A stretch of DNA of 64,000 nt. It comes from Paragonimus westermani (Eukaryota; Platyhelminthes; Trematoda; Plagiorchiida; Troglotrematidae). The notes below the pieces were generated by a model that was not told where the DNA came from, did no database searches, and saw nothing but the letters and a program-made list of their open reading frames with translations. The stretch covers positions 1 to 64,000 of the forward strand of contig QNGE01003730.1 of NCBI GenBank assembly GCA_008508345.1. The letters are read 5' to 3'. A program made the translations under genes and the position numbers. Every line of letters starts with the position of its first letter. Position 1 is the first letter of the stretch. Below, piece after piece: positions 57,070 to 64,000 of the stretch.

Positions 57070-59976
57070 ATTTGTGTGTTGCGAGTATTTCAGGCTTGAT
57101 CAGTAGCCTTATTTTGTCAACACATATTAGCGGATTTCAATCGTTCGTTTGTCAAGTCAGAAAAGTTAGTCTTTTATTTGAAGGAATCAATATAACAGTT
57201 CGATAGGTTTGTCAGTAAATTAGATGAAAATAAGCAGTAAATCAAGAAATCTGAATCAGTGATTTGAACCGGAGCCTCCCAACATGTATGTCAAAACACA
57301 TGGTCAGGATGAATTGTATGTTTACCGCTGTAGCGTTTCTCGTAGATTTGTGGCCATGAAATTCGCCGAGAGAGGAGTAAAGCCATTATGAAAACGCTAC
57401 CTGCGACGAGTTCGCTGGTCATAAAAATGCGCCGGTGAATTAGACCAAGCTGTCCTATGGCAGTCCATCAAATAGCTTAGAAAACTTTAGTGATACCTAC
57501 ACGTTGCTTGGTTTAAACAGGAACTGCGACAACAGCGCTTAATGATGCTGCTTGATTCCTACCACAAATATAACCTAGTAACGTACTGGAAGTCGGTACC
57601 AAAGAGCATCAGTCGCGTAGTTTTGGTGCCTAAAAGGTTCTTGTAGAGAACAGACAGATGGAACGATTGGCTATTTTTACTGCAATAGTTGGTTCGGACA
57701 AGGACAGCGGATTTGTTTGTGTTTTCGACCTAGGATTTTGACAGGCGCGGTCGAGATTAGATAACGCTCAGAATGACCAATTCCATCGATTGATTATTAA
57801 ACGCCTATATATGGAATCATATGTGAGACTAGTTCTATCACCTTCCAATAAGCCATGTATTGGTAATCAATTTTGGTGGGTATGGGATTTCGGTTCGACT
57901 GGAAAATTAGAATATTGTGGTTATTCATTTGAGTAAGTAGGAAATCCGGCAATCGGAGTGTTGTACGAAAATACACTCCAGATTTTCAGTGTAACAATTT
58001 GATCTTGCTTGATTCGGTGTCGGTTACGCATCAGTTAACATGGGTATTTCATGAGAATGTACACCTAAAGTGAAGTTCCATTCAAAGAAAATGCATCCAT
58101 AGTTAAACTCTTACAAGATTGAAACACTGAGTTAGTACTTCCATTGAAACTAGGCTGTCTGAAAAGTACACTTGAATGCGAAGACTGTAAATAACTGCCA
58201 AACAGTGAATTTAAATCTGGGTAATGTACAACAGATTTTGTTTTCGAAAACGAGGTGATGTTTACTTTGGACTGTCAATATATTTTCACATAAGACAACT
58301 GGGCTCATTTTTGTGACGTTCGTTTGAAGTCGTTCGAGGTTATACGAGGATCGATCAGATTGCGTTGGTCTGTTCGAAGTTTCTGGAATGACCATAAAGG
58401 TCAAAATGTATCACAAATATTAACCTACTATAAAAACAGCCTCCTCAGCGTACTGTAGAAGTCAGCAAAACTTTACGAGAATGTACTGAGTTATCTAAAA
58501 TGTATCCGGATATCTTCTAATAACAACCTCTTGCGATCTAACAAAGTGAGTGCTTAGTCTGGTTTTCGTGAATGACGAAACAACCGTCATAGTTCCTGAA
58601 ACTAGTCGAGTCGCCACTCTCTGTTACTTCCATCAGCGGTTTAACAATACTTAAACCTTCCAAAAAATATTAGGGTCGTTGTGCCCATTTATGGGCTGTT
58701 GTTATTTTTTGGCTGACCAAAAGAATTGAGCCAATTTCTTCTGATTTTGTCGTTAGTTATCCGAATTACAAACGTGCATTATAGGAACGTTTACTATGAA
58801 TTTTCACCCATTAGAATAACGGATATTTCAAAGCGGTAATCACCAGACTCATTAGGATATTTTGTATAATATTTTAATCCTACTCAATTTTTTGCCTCAT
58901 CTGACCTCCTCAGACGTTGATCTCATTGTCACCAAACATAGTTGTAACCGTCCAAGCGGAAAAATGTCTAGCTTTACGGAAATCCATGGGTCTTGCCATG
59001 TTGCTTTCGGAAGCTTGCCAGCGTAGCAAAAAGTAACGCACCGTTGAGAAGACAATTAACATACAAAGACGAATCTGTGAACTGGCTCTCACTAAAAACG
59101 AACCGACACACTCTTCGTAAATAAGAATACAAACACTGTGCTCACCAGGACAAACCGAATATGGATTTCGTGGTCCAGTGTGCAGTCGGACCGAGTATTG
59201 AATGAACCGTAAGTAGAGTGGGAATCGGTTAGCCGGAAGGACACCGTAGATCAGCAAAAGTCACCTAGTTTCAAGGTTGCGCGTGTTCACAACCAACGAG
59301 ACGTAGGCAGCAGCATGATATATTTTCACTCAGTGTGTGACGACTGAGTAATGCTAACTGCTCACCACTTGGTTTCATTCGACAGTGAGTTGAAAATGTA
59401 TGTGAGGATCACATTTAGGTACAAATTTGACAAGATGCATAATGCTACGTAAGTGCATCAATAATGCAGAGAAACTATTCTATGTTCGAGTGTCACTTGC
59501 TTGCACTAAAGCCGGTAGGAGGCGACATCGTATGTTAGCCTATGGTCACTGTAATAGTCGGTTTTCATAAACCTGAAAGGACTCAGCCAGTGCTTGCAAC
59601 CAGGATCAACTAATATACCACATGAACGATGGATTAAAGTACTTGCCTATGAGTGACACTCTAAGAAATCCGGAAGAATGTTCTTGTAATGGTACCAACT
59701 AACCACAGACCGAACTGTCCGCACTTACCCATCACTTATTACGTCCGCAAATACTAATAACCCACCAAATCCCTGACATGTAACATTGCAGATCAACCGT
59801 AAGCCGTTATTGTTCTACAGTTCAAACCGACTGAATGTCGTCGTTTGAGCACAACTCATTTCTCAGATGGAGTGAGCAAATAAAAGCCATGGGTGGATGT
59901 TGTCACCAAAAGCCAATCCTGTTGCCGTGTTTCATATTTGCCGCTTAAACAGAACGGCAATACAGCAGTAATTTAG
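57070..59976. other. Unassigned sequence with a SINE tail
   Basis: It contains a diverged copy of the SINE tail (58,146-58,220) and a tRNA box-B-like GGTTCAAATC on the minus strand near 57,265. A 115-codon minus frame (58,910-59,257) has no recognisable domain. Confidence 0.4.
58146..58220 (+). repeat. SINE tail, diverged copy
   Basis: CTAGGCTGTCTGAAAAGT, then TTGAATGCGAAGACTGTAAA and CAGTGAATTTAAAT follow in the order of the SINE tails near 46.8-48.1 kb. Confidence 0.4.
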
Positions 59977-60306
59977 TTTATTGCAATAGCATCATAAAGC
60001 ACGTACAGAGTAGGAAATCTGACGAACGGTAATAAGCGCCGTATGAATAAGGACGGTGTGAACGGTGAGTTTCGGTTGATTCAAATAGTTGTCGACCGAT
60101 CGACAGACACGCATACAAAATGTCTGGAACAGTCGATCACACATCATTAGGAGACGTGTCATCATTTCGTCTGTTAATTGAGGTTGTCCGATCTGACGGC
60201 GAGACCATAACTGTCTCATGGGTGTGTTGGTAGGCTGCGTTGATAAAGTCATGGATGTGTCACATACTACAGAGGTTGATCTATCATCGTTTTTGGGACC
60301 GGATAC
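59977..60306 (-). CDS. Candidate 3' terminal exon, unknown protein
   Basis: A minus-strand frame from about 60,306 to a TGA at 59,992-59,994 gives roughly 100 residues, including RRQIGQPQLTDEMMTRLLMM and RVCRSVDNYLNQPKL. An AATAAA signal on that strand follows only nine bases after the stop (59,977-59,982). The protein is polar and helical-looking with no family I know. No convincing acceptor is visible. A plus-strand frame also covers part of it. It may be a last exon of a gene whose other exons lie to the right, or chance. Confidence 0.28.
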
Positions 60307-60624
60307 TCATGTTCACACAAAATGCAAACGGTGTCATACCGTTCGTCGCCTTCCATTCGTGACTATACACATTGTTTTTCAGTGGCTACATGTATTTTCT
60401 ATAAATTCCGCAGACACGACAGCTATAATTCCCATATATTTCACGTCTATTTTCAGTTACTCCGAACAACAAAACGTTTTAACAAAGCAGTTGAAACACA
60501 AAAACTGGTAGATGCAAGCATTTCCTATTGGCTTATCGGTACCAAAATTACATTAACATGGAAGAGCTTTTCATAGCAAACGACTAGAGGGGTGGATAAT
60601 CAATAAGCGGGTTAGGATAAGTCA

Positions 60625-61100
60625 TTAAGTCCAGGGAAGGGTCGAGGTCACGATCAATTGTTTCTGAACACAGAGAAGTGGCTTGAGTCGATAGTTAGCA
60701 ACTGCTTCAGCAAACCGTAAGAATCTCGGGTTGGAATGACGCAACAGGATTTTGAATGCACAAGATGGATCGATAGCGTGACCGGTGGTCAGGACGTGTC
60801 TAGCGACTGAGGTAACTGATTGTTTACGCGTTTCAGCAACATTACCATTCTCCTGTAACACGGACTTCTGTATCCATTTAGGTAAATGTTGCTTCATTCT
60901 GGAGTTCAAGCATCTTTCGGTTCTGCCTTTGTAGCTTTCTCCGCGGTTACATACAAATTGTTAAACACAATGTGAAGTGGCTCCGATAAACTGATCTCTT
61001 ATGACTGAAGGCACTGATAGCTTCTGAGTCCGAGCGATTACACAAAGTTCAGCTGCAACGAGCGTTCGCTTAATTGGATTTCTTGATATGTGTTGTTTGA
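60625..61100 (-). pseudogene. Penelope-like element, GIY-YIG endonuclease fragment
   Basis: Reading leftwards from about 61,100: a CVIARTQ and PSVIRDQF segment, a Cys-rich QFVCNRGESYKGRTERCL region corresponding to the YIGRT-x-R part of the GIY-YIG nuclease, then SRMKQHLPKW, SVTSVARHVLTTGHAID, CAFKILLR, RFLRFAEA and KPLLCVQKQ. This order is characteristic of Penelope-like retroelements. There is an in-frame stop before QFVCN, and the catalytic Tyr-Ile-Gly is YKG. The reverse transcriptase part is not seen. The fragment is inactive. Confidence 0.72.
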
Positions 61101-64000
61101 TGCATGATATAATCACCCCTAAAAAGCAGCTCTGTGTAGACTCTCTTTTTCTCTACAGTGACCACCTTTTCGGATGGTAAATTTCATCTACTGTGCTTAT
61201 CTATGAAACTTCTGGGGTAATCATTTTTGCGCCCAATACCGATGTGTCGACATGTCTCAATGGCAAGCTAAGCGTTGATCACAATATTCAGGAAGCGAGT
61301 GTTTATAAATTTTTTAATCGAACTCAAATTACCGTATTTACAACGGACTCACGGAATCTGTGGCTGGAAGCAACAGGAAACGTGGTGAAAATCGAAGTTC
61401 AATAGCGCCAATGTCTGCTCATTCATTGAATTGTCTGTAAAATTAGCGCGTTTAAGGAAGCTGTGCGGCTAAGACCACATTCGGAACTTGATTGCCTCAG
61501 CAAACTAAAGACATTTTCAAAGTGAATCCTTTATCACCGGCGAGTTAATACTTGCCCTAGGATCCGTATTTCTCCCATGAAGTTATGTCAGTTGAGTACT
61601 CGTGTCAACTAGCTAGTATTTAGTGATTGTGATAAAGACGAGGCGTTACTCGTACTTGTAAAATCCTGAAGTTGACTAGTCACTGCGAGGGGGACACTGA
61701 CGCTGCTGTTGATACCGATCAACGGATTAAACAATGACATCTTCGTCATGTTTAAAGTCCTACATTAAGTTTAAGCAATCGAATATTCCCTACTCCTGTG
61801 AAGCATACAAAGACCTTGACTGATAAAATAGCAAATGTTTGAGGTTATGACTACAAAGAGCTGAATTTTCAACTACGCGTCATAAACTGTGACGTTTCCG
61901 AAGCAGAATGACATTTGACGTCATGTGATCAGTCAGGCGGGGCTCATTTGCTTTACCAGCATATACATACGCCGGGAATCAGTTAACCTGAAACATATCG
62001 CCTGTTATCACGTGATCTCAAACACACTGTCTGTGGTACTGCTGTGAGTTGTTGGACTCAAATTACTGAATGGTTGGATTAGCAAAAGTGCTCACATTGT
62101 TTTAAGGTGGTGTGCGTTGGTTTGCTTGAGAGAATCTGTTCGCACCACTTGACTCCATAAGGAAAGCTGACAAACCATTAACTCAGTTCTCGCTAAGCTG
62201 TGCTAACGTTATCACCTGGCTTGATACGAAATATATGCTAGTTAACCAACCAGCTCAAAGAACAACCAGTCAACAACTCTCACATTAACAGTCCGACGCT
62301 TCAAAAATTTTCTACCATGCAGCGTTTCTCTGGTACTGGTGGTATTATAAAGTTTATCTTATAGCACGAAGTATGCACTAAAGCGTGTAGCATCAGTATG
62401 TTAGATCATGGATGTTGAAAGCTTATTGACTGAAACGCTTCACTACACTTCCTTCATCATCGGTCATATAGGCACTTACTTTATACCCTCCATTATCATT
62501 CATATAGTCTAACTATACGTCAGTTTTCACGTCAACTTCCGGTCGCATTTAAAAATTAGTTCCACCACCCCTTGGAATTCTCTAGAGGCTAGAAACTGGC
62601 TGCCGTATGTGGGTGTGATGCGATATAACTCATGTGGTGATCAACACAATAGCCCTTAAGTGGAGTGAACTGATTTCGTACTTTTCTATGAACACTGAAA
62701 TTCTTTACTGAATAGTTCTGATCGGCAAAGTAAGTAATTTGTGCAACATTATCCCGTTGCACAACTGTGCATAGCACGACATCTCATTGCTTTAAGTTTA
62801 CAAAATAAACAGTAAATATAAGCATTATCTGCCATTTTTAGTCTCATATTGCGGCAGAGGAAGATAGGTCTCTTGCAGTTGATAAATCTGAACTCAAACA
62901 TTAGGGCAGTTATTCAGTTTATAATTGGTAGCTAATCAGTATGGGACGTAAGGGGGGAAAACAACACAAGCAAGACTGTTTGCTAGTTTTTGATATGAAG
63001 CTATGATTTTGGAAGATGTGTATTTTAATAGAAGCGCCTTAAATTATTTTACGCGATCGGGTAAAAACGTGACGAAATTCGCTCTAATATACCGGAGAAA
63101 AGAGTTCATGAAACAGCATAGAAGTTCACCGAAATTTGCTTGGAATCACTCACGTGTAACAGAACTAAAGAGAAAACTTGAGCAATGAGTAGCACAGGAA
63201 TCAATAGTTGTGCAAATGAAGATACCCAGTATATACGCACGTATCCTTATAAATACCAACGTACATTTTAAAAGTTTGACTCAAAAATACAATAGCATTT
63301 GTGTTGCGATATTTGGATCCATAAAGTCCTCTTTCTTTCCACGTGAGTTTCATCTGAATAAGTTGAAGTTCTTCGAAGGTCCGCAGTTTGTTTTATTACT
63401 CTGTCAGTTAACAAGGAAAGTATCTTGTATGTAGAAATTTACATAATACGTTACGGAATTTCTTGAGATGCGTAGCGAATAAAAGTCACGGGGTTCCTCT
63501 GAGGATGTAACTATGGAGGCTCAAGTATTTTATCCGAAAGAACTTATGTATGTGTGCCTAATGCACACCAAGTACCACCCTAATCAGATGTGCAATTCAT
63601 TACAGATATCAGGGAACTGTTCATCAATGAGGATTACCGTTTATAGCCTTAATCTTAAAGTTTGCTACGATTGTACCATATCGACTGTTTAGCACTCAAT
63701 GTTCGTTCCCGTTATCCGATGTTGGCAGTTCAATTGGTGCCAAGTGAACGTGTGTTCATCTTGCGCCTTTCTATTCTTTTCCCGGCTGCTGCTGCCGCTG
63801 CTGCTGTAGTTCCATTAGTTGCCAACATTCGGTTGAAACAAGTGATTTCAATTCCAGATCTATTCTGTAAAGTCTGGCCAGGCTACAGCACACTGATAAA
63901 ACAGGGAATGAATATTTTTGATAGAAAAATGCCACGCATAACCCTGTCATCCAGTGTCGTAGAAATTCAATTTTGTGTTGGCATGTTCTGATTTTGCTGA
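61101..64000. other. Unassigned sequence
   Basis: No gene is supported. Frames at 61,193-61,405, 63,003-63,188 and 63,662-63,991 lack domains. The last contains a short Ala run from the GCT repeat. Confidence 0.4.
63785..63805 (+). repeat. Microsatellite (GCT)3 GCC (GCT)3
   Basis: Seven trinucleotide units with one T-to-C change. In one frame they encode alanines. Confidence 0.9.

Noticed and set aside
58910..59257. 115-codon minus-strand frame
   Set aside because: No domain, no splice or poly-A context, and a frame of this length is plausible by chance in 64 kb.
1..64000. CRISPR arrays, operons, bacterial promoters or phage genes
   Set aside because: None seen. The window is eukaryotic, and the repeats are retroelement or DNA-transposon related.

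Overview
The window looks like a repeat-rich flatworm genome, most likely a digenean trematode. The evidence is a CsRn1/Boudicca-type Ty3 retrotransposon with a tRNA-Trp-like primer site, a second Ty3 lineage of K02A2.6 type, CR1-like and RTE-like LINEs, Penelope-like GIY-YIG fragments, a tRNA-derived SINE family, and one host gene split by a GT-AG intron of about 1.1 kb. There is no prokaryotic gene organisation. I cannot name the species.

Layout. 1-7.9 kb is mostly unannotatable, with a LINE endonuclease remnant (2.24-2.9 kb), a pyrimidine-rich tract and a SINE head. 7.9-15.9 kb holds two copies of one CR1-like LINE. The second copy (13.56-15.9 kb) has its ORF1 joined head-to-head on the opposite strand (12.4-13.4 kb), which suggests a 5'-inverted insertion. 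A 737-base assembly gap lies at 10,942-11,678. 15.9-20.0 kb is a decayed Ty3 element on the minus strand with about 181-bp LTRs, abutting an RTE reverse transcriptase fragment (20.05-20.9 kb). A third LINE 3' tail (about 21-22 kb), an RTE endonuclease fragment (23.2-24.6 kb) and an unrecognised minus-strand coding-like block (26.4-27.8 kb) follow.

27.86-40.57 kb is the most striking region. Two nearly identical inverted arms of exactly 2,066 bp enclose a broken EnSpm/CACTA-like transposase on the minus strand. The transposase's first coding segments lie inside the right arm. A decayed CsRn1/Boudicca-like LTR retrotransposon (29.93-36.20 kb) sits at the inner end of the left arm. Its 5' LTR is interrupted by a 530-bp solo LTR with a 4-bp target duplication, and its 3' end carries a 551-bp tandem duplication.

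40.6-64 kb is more AT-rich and mostly intergenic or intronic. It contains a heavily stop-broken Ty3-like Gag relic (43.2-43.8 kb), a SINE cluster (46.8-48.1 kb) and two Penelope-like fragments. The only well-supported host gene is a two-exon PB1-UBA protein of 357 residues (54,622-56,793), resembling a reduced p62/SQSTM1-type autophagy receptor. The mobile elements do not form a pathway. They record successive nested insertions around a sparse host gene content.
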